From Paracoccaceae bacterium (GTDB taxonomy: Bacteria; Pseudomonadota; Alphaproteobacteria; Rhodobacterales; Rhodobacteraceae), in contig JAKITO010000012.1 of NCBI GenBank assembly GCA_021648025.1, forward strand, positions 1-64,000: a stretch of DNA of 64,000 bases, read 5' to 3'. Under the pieces are notes generated by a model, which was given only the letters and a program-made list of their open reading frames with translations, did not search any database and was not told the origin of the DNA. Position 1 is the stretch's first letter; each line of letters begins with the position of its first letter. The position numbers and the translations under genes were made by a program. Positions 1-8,724 of this stretch are shown here, in pieces.

Positions 1-104
1 TGAATGGCATTGATCCTCAGGCGTGGCTCGCTGACACGCTCGCCAGAATTCCAGACTACAAGATCAACCGCGTCGATGATCTGCTGCCTTGGAATGCCAG
101 GTAA
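1..104 (+). CDS. IS66 family transposase (TnpC), C-terminal fragment
   Basis: Reading from base 3, the last 33 codons end in NGIDPQAWLADTLARI and then DDLLPWNAR before a TAA stop at 102-104. IS66 transposases characteristically end with an 'NG.DP..YL...L.RI' helix and a terminal 'LLPWN' motif, both visible here. Only the extreme C-terminus is present, because the start and the DDE catalytic core lie upstream of the window. Whether the whole gene is intact cannot be judged. Confidence 0.8.
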   Translation, partial: NGIDPQAWLADTLARIPDYKINRVDDLLPWNAR

Positions 105-127
105 AGGCGGTCAGGCCGGACGCTTAC
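1..127 (+). mobile_element. Right end of an IS66-family insertion sequence (left part outside window)
   Basis: The window opens inside a transposase reading frame ending at 104. About 23 bp further on is GGACGCTTAC, whose reverse complement starts GTAAGCGTCC. IS66-family terminal inverted repeats characteristically begin GTAAGCG, so the element probably ends at 127. The short gap between the tnpC stop and the inverted repeat also fits the family. The left inverted repeat and the tnpA/tnpB genes are not in the window, so it is unknown whether the element is complete. Boundary and family are inferred from recalled family features, not from an alignment. Confidence 0.75.
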
Positions 128-151
128 TTTATTCTCACCCTGCCCGGACTT

Positions 152-439
152 TTACAAATCCGTTTCAAGTGATGCCAATGGCCCGCCCGGGTCTATCAAT
201 GCGCGTTCCGGCAGCCATGGGTTCAGGGCGATTGCCGCCAGCATGGCGACGCGCGCCTCGCCCATGCGACCCTGTCCCATAAGCGTCAAGGCACGCCCGG
301 ACACCGCACCGATGTGATGCGGAGACAGATCAATGGCGCGGTCCAGATCAACCAATGTAGCGCTAAAACCCTGGCGCAAATAATTGGCAAAGGCGCGTTG
401 ATTGTAGCCCTCGGCGTAAGCCGGGCATGTTTCGGCCAA
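152..439 (-). CDS. Small tetratricopeptide-repeat protein, probably periplasmic, N-terminus disrupted
   Basis: The 95 residues from the TTG at 439 contain at least one clear TPR-like helical pair (FSATLVDLDRAIDLSP.H then GRALTLMGQGRMGEARVAM...AIALNPW). Upstream in the same frame the codons read VALSALISGAALAETCP, a good signal peptide with an A-x-A-type cleavage site, but this frame has no ATG, GTG or TTG before a stop. An ATG at 486 begins MFFFR and stops in the neighbouring frame. One base lost or gained in the T5 tract near 480 would join the two. The gene lies 25 bp from the IS66 end and downstream of putR on the same strand. It is either a decaying gene or carries a sequencing error. Confidence 0.5.
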   Translation of the reverse strand: MAETCPAYAEGYNQRAFANYLRQGFSATLVDLDRAIDLSPHHIGAVSGRALTLMGQGRMGEARVAMLAAIALNPWLPERALIDPGGPLASLETDL

Positions 440-523
440 TGCGGCGCCCGATATCAGCGCAGACAGGGCTACCGGAAAAAGAACATGTCACATTTACACA
501 TGCTGCGTAAGAATTGGGCGCCG

Positions 524-1012
524 TCAAGTCACAATTTCGAACGAACTAATGGCGCCGTCTTCCTTCACTGCCTGCATCGCCACATAAGTCGAGGTGCCGG
601 AAACATGCGGTAGAGTTGATATTTTCTCGGCCAGAACAATGCGGTATGCCTTCATTGAGGCAGTTCTGATCTTTAGCAGATAGTCGAAATTACCGGCAAT
701 CAGATGCGCCTGTTCAATTTCAACAATTCCGGCCACGCCCGCGTTGAAAGCCGCCAAAGCCCCTTCGCGGGTGTCGTTCAGGCGGACTTCGACAAAAGCC
801 ACATGTTCCAGCCCCATGCGGATAGGGTCAATCAAGGCACGGTATCCCGAGATCACACCATCACGTTCCAAACGGCGTAGCCTTGTCTGGGTCGGTGATT
901 TCGAAAGACCGATGTGGCGGGCAAGCTCAGCAATCGACATGCGGCCGTTGGCGGCAACGGCTGTTAGAATCGCCAGATCAAATTGATCCAGGCCGGGGGT
1001 GTCCGTTTGCAT
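524..1012 (-). CDS. putR: Lrp/AsnC-family transcriptional regulator, probable proline-responsive activator PutR
   Basis: This 162-residue protein has the Lrp/AsnC arrangement. Residues ~8-65 form an N-terminal winged helix-turn-helix (LDQFDLAILTAVAANGRMS..ELA..IGLSKSPTQTRLRRLERDGVI). A RAM/ligand-binding half follows, with the conserved 'HLIAGNFDYLLKI' segment near residues 105-118. It is transcribed divergently from putA across a ~100 bp gap. In Rhodobacter and Agrobacterium the same arrangement encodes PutR, which activates putA with proline as signal. I chose the ATG at 1012; an in-frame GTG at 1021 is possible. The function is assigned from family and position. Confidence 0.85.
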   Translation of the reverse strand: MQTDTPGLDQFDLAILTAVAANGRMSIAELARHIGLSKSPTQTRLRRLERDGVISGYRALIDPIRMGLEHVAFVEVRLNDTREGALAAFNAGVAGIVEIEQAHLIAGNFDYLLKIRTASMKAYRIVLAEKISTLPHVSGTSTYVAMQAVKEDGAISSFEIVT

Positions 1013-1048
1013 TGTTTTCACTTCACTTTTTGGTCTGTTCGCCCGCGA

Positions 1049-1091
1049 TTTATCAAATTTCAGGCCATTACCCTGCCGTACCCTTGATAAA
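1049..1091. promoter_or_regulatory. putR-putA divergent control region with inverted repeat
   Basis: TTTATCAA at 1049-1056 is matched by its exact reverse complement TTGATAAA at 1084-1091, 35 bp centre to centre (about 3.3 helical turns). It lies between the divergent starts of putR and putA. Lrp-family octamers bind several weak sites on one DNA face, so this pair is a plausible PutR target. putA also has a GGAG ribosome binding site at 1107-1110. Confidence 0.4.
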
Positions 1092-1116
1092 CTAACGCAA
1101 TAGACCGGAGATCACC

Positions 1117-4100
1117 ATGCTTTCAGACCTGCGACACCGAATCGACACCAAAACCTACTGCGATCAGCGCGATTCCATCGGCGATCTTGTGACGACTGCC
1201 GCCCTCAGCGATGCGGACCGCTCGGCGATTTGCGCCGATGCGGCTGACCTTGTCCGGGCCATCCGCGCCCACGGCTCGCCCGGAATGATGGAGGTCTTTT
1301 TGGCCGAATACGGCCTGTCCACCGACGAGGGCGTGGCCCTGATGTGTCTGGCCGAAGCGCTGTTGCGGGTACCGGACGGCGACACGATTGATGCGCTGAT
1401 CGAAGACAAGATTGCGCCGTCTGACTGGGGCCGTCATCTGGGGCATTCATCGTCGTCGCTGGTCAACGCATCGACCTGGGCCTTGATGCTGACCGGCAAG
1501 GTTCTGGACGACGCCAGCCCCGGTCCGGCGCAGGCTCTGCGCCACGCAATCAAACGTCTGGGAGAGCCGGTGATCCGCACCGCCACCACGCGGGCGATGA
1601 AAGAGATGGGGCGGCAGTTTGTGTTGGGCCAGACCATTACAGCGGCCATGGCACGGGCGGCAGGGATGGAGGCCAAGGGCTATACCTATTCCTATGACAT
1701 GCTGGGCGAAGCGGCCCGGACCGAGGCGGACGCAGCACAATACCATCTGGCCTATTCCCGCGCCATTTCCGCCATCTCCGAGGCGTGCCATTCAAGCGAT
1801 ATCCGTGAAAACCCGGGTATTTCAGTGAAACTGTCAGCCCTGCATCCACGGTATGAAGTGGCGCAAAGGCCACGTGTGATGCGCAATCTGGTACCGCGTC
1901 TGCAATCGCTGGCGTTACTGGCGAAATCGGCGGGCATAGGTCTGAATGTGGACGCGGAAGAGGCCGACCGCCTGTCGCTGTCGTTAGAGATCGTGGACGC
2001 TGTTCTGAGCGAGCCGGCACTGGCCGGGTGGGACGGGTTTGGCGTGGTGGTGCAGGCATATGGTCCGCGCGCAGGTATCACGCTTGATGCGCTTTACGAA
2101 ATGGCGCAGCGGCATGATCGCCGGATCATGGTGCGGTTGGTCAAAGGCGCCTATTGGGATACCGAGATCAAGCGGGCGCAGGTGATGGGGATGCAGGGGT
2201 TCCCGGTTTTCACCGCCAAACCGGTGACGGATGTGTCATATATCGCCAATGCCCGCAAACTGCTGGGGATGACCGACCGTATTTACCCGCAATTTGCCAC
2301 CCATAATGCGCATACGGTGGCGGCAATCCTGCATATGGCCGAAGGCCAGCCCTATGAATTCCAGCGCCTGCACGGCATGGGAGAAGTTCTGCATTCATTG
2401 GTCAAAACCCGTGCCAACACCCGCTGCCGCATCTACGCACCTGTAGGGGCGCATCGTGACCTTTTGGCCTATCTGGTGCGCCGCCTGTTGGAAAACGGTG
2501 CCAACAGTTCGTTCGTCAATCAGATCGTTGATGACACAGTGCCCCCCGAAGTGGTCGCCGCCGATCCGTTTCTGGCGCTGGATCAGGTGGCCACTGGCAT
2601 AACCGCCGGACCCGACCTGTTTGCCCCCGAACGTCGGAATTCCGGCGGTTTCGACCTTAGTCACCAGCCGACCCTGGACACCATCGAACTGGCCCGCGGG
2701 CCGTGGGCGGATCACCAGTGGCATGTCGGCCCGTTGCTGGCCGGGGATGCCTTGCCAGTGGGGCAAATGGCCGTCACCAACCCGGCCCGTCCCAAGGATG
2801 TTCCCGGTACGGTTGCTGCGGCCAGTAAACAGGATTTAGAAACCGCATTGATGCAGGCCAGGCCGTGGGACGCACCCGCCGCCACCCGTGCCGCTGTGCT
2901 GAACACCGCCGCTGATTTGTATGAGCAGAACTACGGCCAGATATTTGCGATCCTGGCCCGTGAGGCGGGGAAATCCCTGCCAGATGTGGTGGGAGAGCTG
3001 CGCGAAGCGGTTGATTTCCTGCGCTATTATGCCGCCAATATCATTGAAGGCACTGCCGCTGGCATTTTCACCTGCATCGCACCGTGGAACTTTCCTCTGG
3101 CGATTTTCACCGGTCAGATTGCCGCCGCTTTGGCCACAGGTAATGCCGCCCTTGCCAAACCCGCCGATCAGACACCTCTGATCGCTCACCTCGCTGTCAC
3201 TCTGCTGCACAAGGCCGGCGTGCCGCGTTCAGCCCTGCAATTGCTGCCCGGTGACGGCGCGGTCGGCGCGGCACTCACATCCGATCCCCGCGTTGATGGC
3301 GTGGCCTTCACCGGGTCCACCGGCACCGCCCTGAAAATCCGTGCGGCGATGGCTGATAATCTGCGCCCCGGCGCGCCGTTGATTGCGGAAACCGGCGGTC
3401 TGAATGCGATGATCATTGACAGCACTGCCTTGCCCGAACAAGCGGTTCAGGCAATAATCGAAAGCGCGTTTCAATCGGCCGGCCAACGCTGTTCCGCGCT
3501 GCGGTGCCTGTATGTGCAGGCAGACATCGCCAAGGATGTGTTAACCATGCTGCAAGGCGCAATGGATACCCTTATTATGGGTGATCCCTGGCAGATAAGC
3601 TCTGATTGCGGACCAGTGATTGATGCCGCAGCGTATCAATCCATCTCCGATCACATCAACACGGCCCGGCGCGAGGGGCGGGTTCTGAAACAACTGACCC
3701 CGCCCGAGATCGGGCTTTTCATCCCGCCAACCCTGATCGGAATCCCTGGCATTGCCGCGCTGAACCAAGAGGTATTCGGCCCGGTTCTGCATGTCGCAAC
3801 CTATAAGGCACAGGAACTTGACGCAGTGATCGACGCCATCAATGCCACCGGTTATGGCCTGACATTCGGTCTGCAAACCCGCATTGATGACCGGGTCCAG
3901 CATGTCACCGACCGGATCCGTGCAGGCAACATCTATGTCAATCGCAACCAGATCGGCGCGGTGGTCGGCAGTCAGCCGTTTGGCGGAGAGGGCCTGTCAG
4001 GCACCGGCCCCAAAGCGGGTGGCGCGCATTACATGCCGCGCTTCTGCGCGCCTGACCGGCAGGAGGCGCCGCAGGATTGGGTCGGGAAAACCGCGCCTGT

Positions 4101-4521
4101 TCCGACCAAGCCAACCGGCGCACCGGCCCTGCCCACCAGCCGCTCTTTGCCCGGCCCTACCGGCGAATCCAACCGGTTGTCGCTGACCCCGCGCGCGCCA
4201 TTGCTGTGCCTTGGCCCCGGGCCTGACGCGGTCCAGGACCAACATCGGGCGGTGACAGCATTGGGTGGCACAACCTTGCAGGTGTCAGGTATGATCGACC
4301 TTGAGGCGTTGAAAACCCTGCCGGACATATCCGGCGTCCTGTGGTGGGGCGGCGCCGACACCGCGCGCGCCATCGAACAAGCACTGGCGCAAAGACCGGG
4401 GGCAATCATCCCGTTGATTCCCGGACGCCCCGACCTGATCCGGGTCAAAAGCGAAACCCACGTTTGCGTCGACACAACCGCATCGGGTGGCAACGTCGAC
4501 CTTTTGGGCGGTACTGCATAA
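1117..4521 (+). CDS. putA: Bifunctional proline dehydrogenase / delta-1-pyrroline-5-carboxylate dehydrogenase PutA
   Basis: PutA oxidises proline to glutamate in two steps, first an FAD-dependent proline dehydrogenase and then an NAD-dependent aldehyde dehydrogenase, with substrate channelling. In this 1134-residue protein the PRODH barrel shows YSYDMLGEAART (~190) and RLVKGAYWDTEIKRAQ (~340). The P5C dehydrogenase shows CIAPWNFPLAIFTGQ (~650), FTGSTGTA, ETGGLNA (~758), the catalytic Cys in SAGQRCSALR (~792) and FGGEGLSGTGPKAGG (~955). About 150 residues follow as a C-terminal extension typical of long PutAs. There is no N-terminal ribbon-helix-helix, so the protein cannot repress itself and control should fall to the divergent PutR. 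Confidence 0.97.
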   Translation: MLSDLRHRIDTKTYCDQRDSIGDLVTTAALSDADRSAICADAADLVRAIRAHGSPGMMEVFLAEYGLSTDEGVALMCLAEALLRVPDGDTIDALIEDKIAPSDWGRHLGHSSSSLVNASTWALMLTGKVLDDASPGPAQALRHAIKRLGEPVIRTATTRAMKEMGRQFVLGQTITAAMARAAGMEAKGYTYSYDMLGEAARTEADAAQYHLAYSRAISAISEACHSSDIRENPGISVKLSALHPRYEVAQRPRVMRNLVPRLQSLALLAKSAGIGLNVDAEEADRLSLSLEIVDAVLSEPALAGWDGFGVVVQAYGPRAGITLDALYEMAQRHDRRIMVRLVKGAYWDTEIKRAQVMGMQGFPVFTAKPVTDVSYIANARKLLGMTDRIYPQFATHNAHTVAAILHMAEGQPYEFQRLHGMGEVLHSLVKTRANTRCRIYAPVGAHRDLLAYLVRRLLENGANSSFVNQIVDDTVPPEVVAADPFLALDQVATGITAGPDLFAPERRNSGGFDLSHQPTLDTIELARGPWADHQWHVGPLLAGDALPVGQMAVTNPARPKDVPGTVAAASKQDLETALMQARPWDAPAATRAAVLNTAADLYEQNYGQIFAILAREAGKSLPDVVGELREAVDFLRYYAANIIEGTAAGIFTCIAPWNFPLAIFTGQIAAALATGNAALAKPADQTPLIAHLAVTLLHKAGVPRSALQLLPGDGAVGAALTSDPRVDGVAFTGSTGTALKIRAAMADNLRPGAPLIAETGGLNAMIIDSTALPEQAVQAIIESAFQSAGQRCSALRCLYVQADIAKDVLTMLQGAMDTLIMGDPWQISSDCGPVIDAAAYQSISDHINTARREGRVLKQLTPPEIGLFIPPTLIGIPGIAALNQEVFGPVLHVATYKAQELDAVIDAINATGYGLTFGLQTRIDDRVQHVTDRIRAGNIYVNRNQIGAVVGSQPFGGEGLSGTGPKAGGAHYMPRFCAPDRQEAPQDWVGKTAPVPTKPTGAPALPTSRSLPGPTGESNRLSLTPRAPLLCLGPGPDAVQDQHRAVTALGGTTLQVSGMIDLEALKTLPDISGVLWWGGADTARAIEQALAQRPGAIIPLIPGRPDLIRVKSETHVCVDTTASGGNVDLLGGTA

Positions 4522-4561
4522 CACCTTGACGCCCGATCACTTTAGCCCCAGCTTGGCACCC

Positions 4562-5299
4562 ATGTTTCCAATCCGAGATCACAACCCTTCGGGGCGTACA
4601 CCCTATGTCGTCTATGCCCTGATGGCAGCCAACATCCTGATATTCCTAAGTTATGTAGGGATCATGGATAACAACCAAGCAATGTATTATTTCTTTTCCG
4701 ATTGGGCCATCACCCCGTCCCGTGTCTCGGGCGGCGCCCATTTAGAGACGTTGGTGACGTCGATGTTTCTGCACGGCGGCTGGATGCACCTGGGCGGTAA
4801 CATGCTGTTCCTGTGGATTTTCGGCGACAATCTGGAAGACGAGATGGGCCACGTCAAATTTGCCCTGTTCTATCTTGCCTGTGGCATCGGTGCCGGGCTG
4901 ATCCACGTCCTCAGCGCGCCGTATTCGCAAGTTCCAACCGTTGGCGCCTCGGGGGCCATTGCGGGCGTTCTGGGCGGGTATCTGCTGCTTTATCCCAAGG
5001 CAAAGGTCGATGTTCTGGTAATTTTCATCGTCTTTTTCCGGATATTCCCGATCCCGGCCTGGATCATGCTGGGCCTTTGGTTTGCCATGCAGGTATTTGG
5101 CAGTATCGGCGCAAACCCGGACGCTGGCGGCGTTGCCTATTGGGCGCATATCGGCGGCTTTGGCGTTGGTCTTGCGCTGACTTCGCTGCTGTGGCTGAAA
5201 CTTGGCGGCACGAGATTCTGGAACGATACCGATGGGCACCCACCACATCCGGAACATAAATACGCCGCCAGCCGCATCCCGAGAACTGGCCGCAAATGA
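4562..5299 (+). CDS. Rhomboid family intramembrane serine protease
   Basis: This 245-residue polytopic membrane protein cleaves substrates within the bilayer. The rhomboid signature is clear: an LHGGWMHLGGNMLFLWIFGDN loop with conserved His/Asn, the nucleophile in GASGAIAGVLGGY (~residue 130), and the paired histidine in YWAHIGGFGVG (~200). About six hydrophobic segments surround these motifs, and the soluble tail is polar. I chose the ATG at 4562 (MFPIRDHNPS); an upstream ATG overlapping putA would add residues unlike the family. The next gene starts inside its stop codon, so the two are probably co-transcribed. Substrates are unknown. Confidence 0.92.
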   Translation: MFPIRDHNPSGRTPYVVYALMAANILIFLSYVGIMDNNQAMYYFFSDWAITPSRVSGGAHLETLVTSMFLHGGWMHLGGNMLFLWIFGDNLEDEMGHVKFALFYLACGIGAGLIHVLSAPYSQVPTVGASGAIAGVLGGYLLLYPKAKVDVLVIFIVFFRIFPIPAWIMLGLWFAMQVFGSIGANPDAGGVAYWAHIGGFGVGLALTSLLWLKLGGTRFWNDTDGHPPHPEHKYAASRIPRTGRK

Positions 5300-5676
5300 C
5301 ATTTCCCCAACCGGAAACCCGACGGGCCACATGCCACTGTGGCGCGGTCGAAATCGAGGCCTATCTGGCGCAGGGATTAAGCACGGCCAGTCGCTGCAAC
5401 TGCTCATTCTGCCGCCGACGCGGGGCGGCTGCGGTCACGGCGATTACCGCACGGGTCACGGTCGTCAAAGGCACGGGCAACCTGTCACTTTACACTTGGG
5501 GAACGCATACCGCGCGACATTGGTTCTGCAAAACCTGCGGTATTTACACGCACCATCAGCGCCGTTCAAACCCTTCCGAGTGCGGCGTAAATCTGGGGTG
5601 TTTTGATGGCTTTGACCTAGGTGACTTTGACGACATCCCGGTAAGTGATGGCGTCAATCATACTTCGGATCACTAG
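5296..5676 (+). CDS. GFA (glutathione-dependent formaldehyde-activating enzyme-like) family zinc protein
   Basis: The 126-residue protein has the Cys pattern of the GFA/CENP-V fold: CHCGAV near residues 13-16, CNCSFC (~34-39) and WFCKTCG (~76-80). These would bind one or two zinc ions, although true glutathione-formaldehyde activity has been questioned for most family members. Its ATG overlaps the rhomboid stop by 4 nt (ATGA), so translation is probably coupled. The substrate is unknown. A second GFA-like Cys pattern occurs in the protein at 48939. Confidence 0.85.
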   Translation: MTFPQPETRRATCHCGAVEIEAYLAQGLSTASRCNCSFCRRRGAAAVTAITARVTVVKGTGNLSLYTWGTHTARHWFCKTCGIYTHHQRRSNPSECGVNLGCFDGFDLGDFDDIPVSDGVNHTSDH

Positions 5677-5686
5677 GGGTTAAATC

Positions 5687-6472
5687 CTAACCGCGAATAA
5701 CCTTGGCAAAACTGTCAAACATCGCGCCATTGGCACAAATCACTTCGCGGTCGTCAAAGATGTTGCCGTCGGCCCGCAACGGTTCAACCAACCCACCAGC
5801 CTCACGGACGATGACAATACCGGCCGCCATGTCCCAGGGGTTCAGGCTGCGTTCCCAAAATCCATCATAGCGCCCCGCCGCCACATAGGCGAAATCCAAT
5901 GCCGCCGCGCCCCAGCGCCGGACCCCGGCACAAACCGGCGCAATCCTTGCCAGATCATGCAGCGTATCCGGCAGATCAGCGCGGCCACCAAAAGGAATGC
6001 CGGTGGCAAACACACATTCGATCATCCTTGAGCGCCCTGAAACCCGCAGGCGGGTCTCGTTCATCCAGGCACCAGCCCCTTTTTCGGCAAAAAACATCTC
6101 GTCCTTGGCGGGGTCAAACACCACGCCCGCCACCACCTGACCTTTGTGTTCCAGCCCGATGGACACCGCCCAATGCGGCATCCCGTGCAGGAAATTGGTG
6201 GTGCCATCCAGCGGGTCGACGATCCAGCGCCGGGTCGGGTCAGCCCCCTCCTCGGCATCGCTTTCCTCGCCCACCCAACCATAGGTCGGTCGCGCACCCA
6301 TCAGTTCTTCCTGAATGATCTTTTCTGCCGCGAGGTCCGCCTTGGAGACAAAATCGCCCGGCCCCTTGGTGGACACCTGCAGGTTTTCCACTTCGCGGAA
6401 ATCCTTGACCAATGAGCGCCCCGCCAAACGCGCGGCCTTGATCATGATGTTGAGGTTTGCACTGCCGACCAT
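5687..6472 (-). CDS. Inositol monophosphatase family protein (SuhB-like)
   Basis: A 261-residue Mg2+-dependent phosphatase of the inositol monophosphatase superfamily. The metal-binding motifs are in order: GEESDAEEG (~70), WIVDPLDGTTNFLHG (~85-99) and the C-terminal WDMAAGIVIVREAGG (~212-226). Length and motifs match bacterial SuhB-type enzymes, which hydrolyse myo-inositol-1-phosphate and in Escherichia coli also act in rRNA maturation. The ATG at 6472 (MVGSANLNIMIKAARLAGR) gives the family N-terminus; the longer open frame to 6595 adds 41 residues without homology-like character. It converges on the GFA gene with a 10 bp gap. Confidence 0.92.
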   Translation of the reverse strand: MVGSANLNIMIKAARLAGRSLVKDFREVENLQVSTKGPGDFVSKADLAAEKIIQEELMGARPTYGWVGEESDAEEGADPTRRWIVDPLDGTTNFLHGMPHWAVSIGLEHKGQVVAGVVFDPAKDEMFFAEKGAGAWMNETRLRVSGRSRMIECVFATGIPFGGRADLPDTLHDLARIAPVCAGVRRWGAAALDFAYVAAGRYDGFWERSLNPWDMAAGIVIVREAGGLVEPLRADGNIFDDREVICANGAMFDSFAKVIRG

Positions 6473-6646
6473 ATCCACGACTCCTGTCTGTTCAGACGCG
6501 CCGTATACGCCCGGCCTGTGCGATTGCCAAGCAACAACCGGGTGCGTGATTGCCGCACAGATTGCCGCAACGTCCCCGGCGTTGTCTCTTGCCAATGCCC
6601 TTCAACCCCTGCACCGTCCTGTTAACCCACAAGAGGAATCACCCAC

Positions 6647-7675
6647 ATGCCCGATCAAATGCAACGCATTGCCCTTGCCAGCCGCCCCTTTGGCGTCCCC
6701 AAGCCGGAAAACTTCAGTTTTGAATCAATGGCCATCCCAACGCCCGGTGACGGCGAAGTGCTGGTACGCGTGCACTACATGTCGCTGGACCCTTACATGC
6801 GGGGCCGCATGGACGACGCCAAATCATATGCTGCCCCGGTGCCCATCGGCGGCACAATGGAGGCGGGCGGCGTCGGAGAAGTCATCGCCTCCAACAGCCC
6901 CGCGTTTCGGCCTGGCGACATCGCCTTTGGTATGTTCGGCTGGGCATCGCACGGTTGCCTGCCCGCATCAGAACTGCGCAAACTTGACCCCGCCCATGGG
7001 CCGATCACTGCCGCCCTCGGAGTGCTTGGCATGCCCGGGTTCACCGGCTGGTATGGGCTGACAGAGCTGGGACGACCCAAAGCTGGCGAAACCCTTGTGG
7101 TTGCCGCCGCCACCGGACCGGTCGGGTCGATGGTGGGTCAGGTGGCCCGCCAGGCCGGTCTGCGCACTGTGGGCATCGCAGGTGGTGCGGAAAAATGCGC
7201 CCTGGCTGTCGATATGTTTGGCTTTGACGCCTGCGTGGACCACCGGGCATTTGAAACCGCGTCGGAACTGCGCAAAGCCATCGCCGCCGAATGCCCAAAA
7301 GGCATCGACATCTATTTCGAAAACGTCGGCGGCAAAGTGTTCGAGGCGGTTCTACCACTGATGAACACCTTCGGGCGCATCCCTGTCTGCGGTATGATCT
7401 CGGGCTATAACCTGACCGAGGCCCCCTCTGGCCCGGATCGCCTGCCGATGCTCTGGCGCTCGGTTCTGATCAAGCACCTGTCGATCAACGGCTTCATAAT
7501 CTCGAACCATTTCGACCGCTACCCTGAGTTTCTGGCGACCATTGGCCCCAAGGTCGCCAGCGGTGACATTGCCGTGCTTGAAGACATTGCTGAAGGGTTG
7601 GAAAATGCCCCTGCCGCCTTTATCCGCCTGCTGACCGGCGGCAACAGGGGCAAACAGATCGTCAAACTGATCTGA
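6647..7675 (+). CDS. NADP-dependent medium-chain oxidoreductase (leukotriene B4 dehydrogenase / CurA-like)
   Basis: A 342-residue zinc-independent member of the medium-chain dehydrogenase/reductase superfamily. The N-terminal GroES-like half contains VHYMSLDPYMRGRM, typical of the LTB4DH/alkenal reductase branch. The Rossmann half has GETLVVAAATGPVGSMVGQVA (a glycine-rich NADP loop near 150) and YFENVGGKVFEAVLPLMN. Family members reduce the C=C bond of alpha,beta-unsaturated aldehydes and ketones. AAGAGGAA lies just upstream of the ATG. It diverges from the IMPase gene and ends in a shared terminator with metR. The natural substrate is not apparent. Confidence 0.9.
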   Translation: MPDQMQRIALASRPFGVPKPENFSFESMAIPTPGDGEVLVRVHYMSLDPYMRGRMDDAKSYAAPVPIGGTMEAGGVGEVIASNSPAFRPGDIAFGMFGWASHGCLPASELRKLDPAHGPITAALGVLGMPGFTGWYGLTELGRPKAGETLVVAAATGPVGSMVGQVARQAGLRTVGIAGGAEKCALAVDMFGFDACVDHRAFETASELRKAIAAECPKGIDIYFENVGGKVFEAVLPLMNTFGRIPVCGMISGYNLTEAPSGPDRLPMLWRSVLIKHLSINGFIISNHFDRYPEFLATIGPKVASGDIAVLEDIAEGLENAPAAFIRLLTGGNRGKQIVKLI

Positions 7676-7689
7676 GCGGATGTCCCCCC

Positions 7690-7719
7690 GCGAGGAAAGC
7701 CCTTAAGGGCTTGAGGAGC
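7690..7719. terminator. Convergent-gene hairpin, copy 1 of a repeated 30-bp palindrome
   Basis: AAGCCC..GGGCTT arms around a short AT loop lie between the convergent ends of the oxidoreductase (7675) and metR (7728). The whole 30-mer is, in inverse orientation, identical except for one base to the sequence at 12444-12473, which also sits between two convergent genes. It probably serves as a bidirectional terminator. Confidence 0.6.
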
Positions 7720-7727
7720 TTCAGCCC

Positions 7728-8633
7728 CTAAACCGCCTGCAACTTGCGCGCTTCAATGCGCGCAAGTCGGATCAGTTCGGCAACAAACGGCTTTTCCTGC
7801 TCGCCTTCCCGCACGGCGGCATAAAGCCTGCGGGTTATCCCGGCCTTGGTCAGCGGCCTGGTGACGTAATCCGAGTTATACTTTACCTCACGCACCACCC
7901 AATCCGGCAACACCGTGACACCCCGGTTCGACGCCACCAACAGCAATATCACCGCCGTCAGTTCAACCTGTCGGATTTGCGCCGGTTTCACCCCCGCCGG
8001 GGTCAGCAATTGCGAAAACACATCCAACCGCGTGTGTTCGACCGGATAGGTAATCAACGTTTGGCCAACAAAGTCCTCCGCCTCGATAAACGGCTTCGCG
8101 GCCAAAGGGTGCAGCGCAGCCGCCACAAAAACCGGCGCATAATCAAAAAGTTCGACAAAATCCACCCCCGAGTGATCCTCAGGATCGGACGAGATCACCA
8201 AATCCACCTGTTCCTTTTGCAACGCTGGCATGGCATCAAACGCCAACCCCGGGCGAATATCCACATCCACATCCGGCCAGCTTTTTCGAAACGCCTCCAA
8301 CACCGGAAACAACCATTCAAAACAGGCGTGGCATTCAATGGCGATGTGCATCCGCCCCGCCTCACCATCGCGCAATGACGAAAACTCGGCCTGCATGGCG
8401 TCAATCTGCGGCAATATCTGTTCGGCCAGCCGTAACAGACGCATCCCCGCCGGCGACAGCTTCATCGGTTTCGAACGGCGGGTAAACAGTTCTACCCCGG
8501 CCTGATCCTCCAGCCCCTTTACCTGATGGCTCAGCGCACTTTGGGTGATGTTCAACTGTTCTGCTGCCCGCGCCAGCCCGCCAAATTCATGGATCGCCCG
8601 GATCGTGCGTAAATGCCGGAATTCGATGTGCAT
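7728..8633 (-). CDS. metR: LysR-family regulator of methionine biosynthesis, MetR
   Basis: The 301-residue LysR-type protein has an N-terminal winged HTH (RHLRTIRAIHEFGGLARAAEQLNITQSALSHQVKGLE, ~5-42) and a two-lobed effector domain. The effector domain carries IECHACFEWLFPVLEAFR and 'ITYPVEHTRLDVFSQLL', which I associate with MetR, the homocysteine-responsive activator of metE, metF and metH. Its divergent position 91 bp from metF supports the assignment. The ATG at 8633 (MHIEF) gives the family N-terminus; upstream in-frame codons run into the control region. It shares a terminator hairpin with the convergent oxidoreductase gene. Confidence 0.9.
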   Translation of the reverse strand: MHIEFRHLRTIRAIHEFGGLARAAEQLNITQSALSHQVKGLEDQAGVELFTRRSKPMKLSPAGMRLLRLAEQILPQIDAMQAEFSSLRDGEAGRMHIAIECHACFEWLFPVLEAFRKSWPDVDVDIRPGLAFDAMPALQKEQVDLVISSDPEDHSGVDFVELFDYAPVFVAAALHPLAAKPFIEAEDFVGQTLITYPVEHTRLDVFSQLLTPAGVKPAQIRQVELTAVILLLVASNRGVTVLPDWVVREVKYNSDYVTRPLTKAGITRRLYAAVREGEQEKPFVAELIRLARIEARKLQAV

Positions 8634-8658
8634 ACTTGCGCTTTCCTCATGTTGTTCT

Positions 8659-8680
8659 TGAGAATTATGAAATTGTCTCA
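8659..8680. promoter_or_regulatory. Probable MetR operator between metR and metF
   Basis: TGAGA and TCTCA are inverted ends of a 22-bp stretch that also contains TGAAATTGTCTCA, one mismatch from the enterobacterial MetR half-site pattern TGAA-N5-TTCA as I recall it. It lies midway between the divergent metR and metF starts. Binding has not been tested. Confidence 0.4.
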
Positions 8681-8724
8681 CAATGGCACGGATGCGACAA
8701 GGGATGAAATCAAAGGAATCAACG

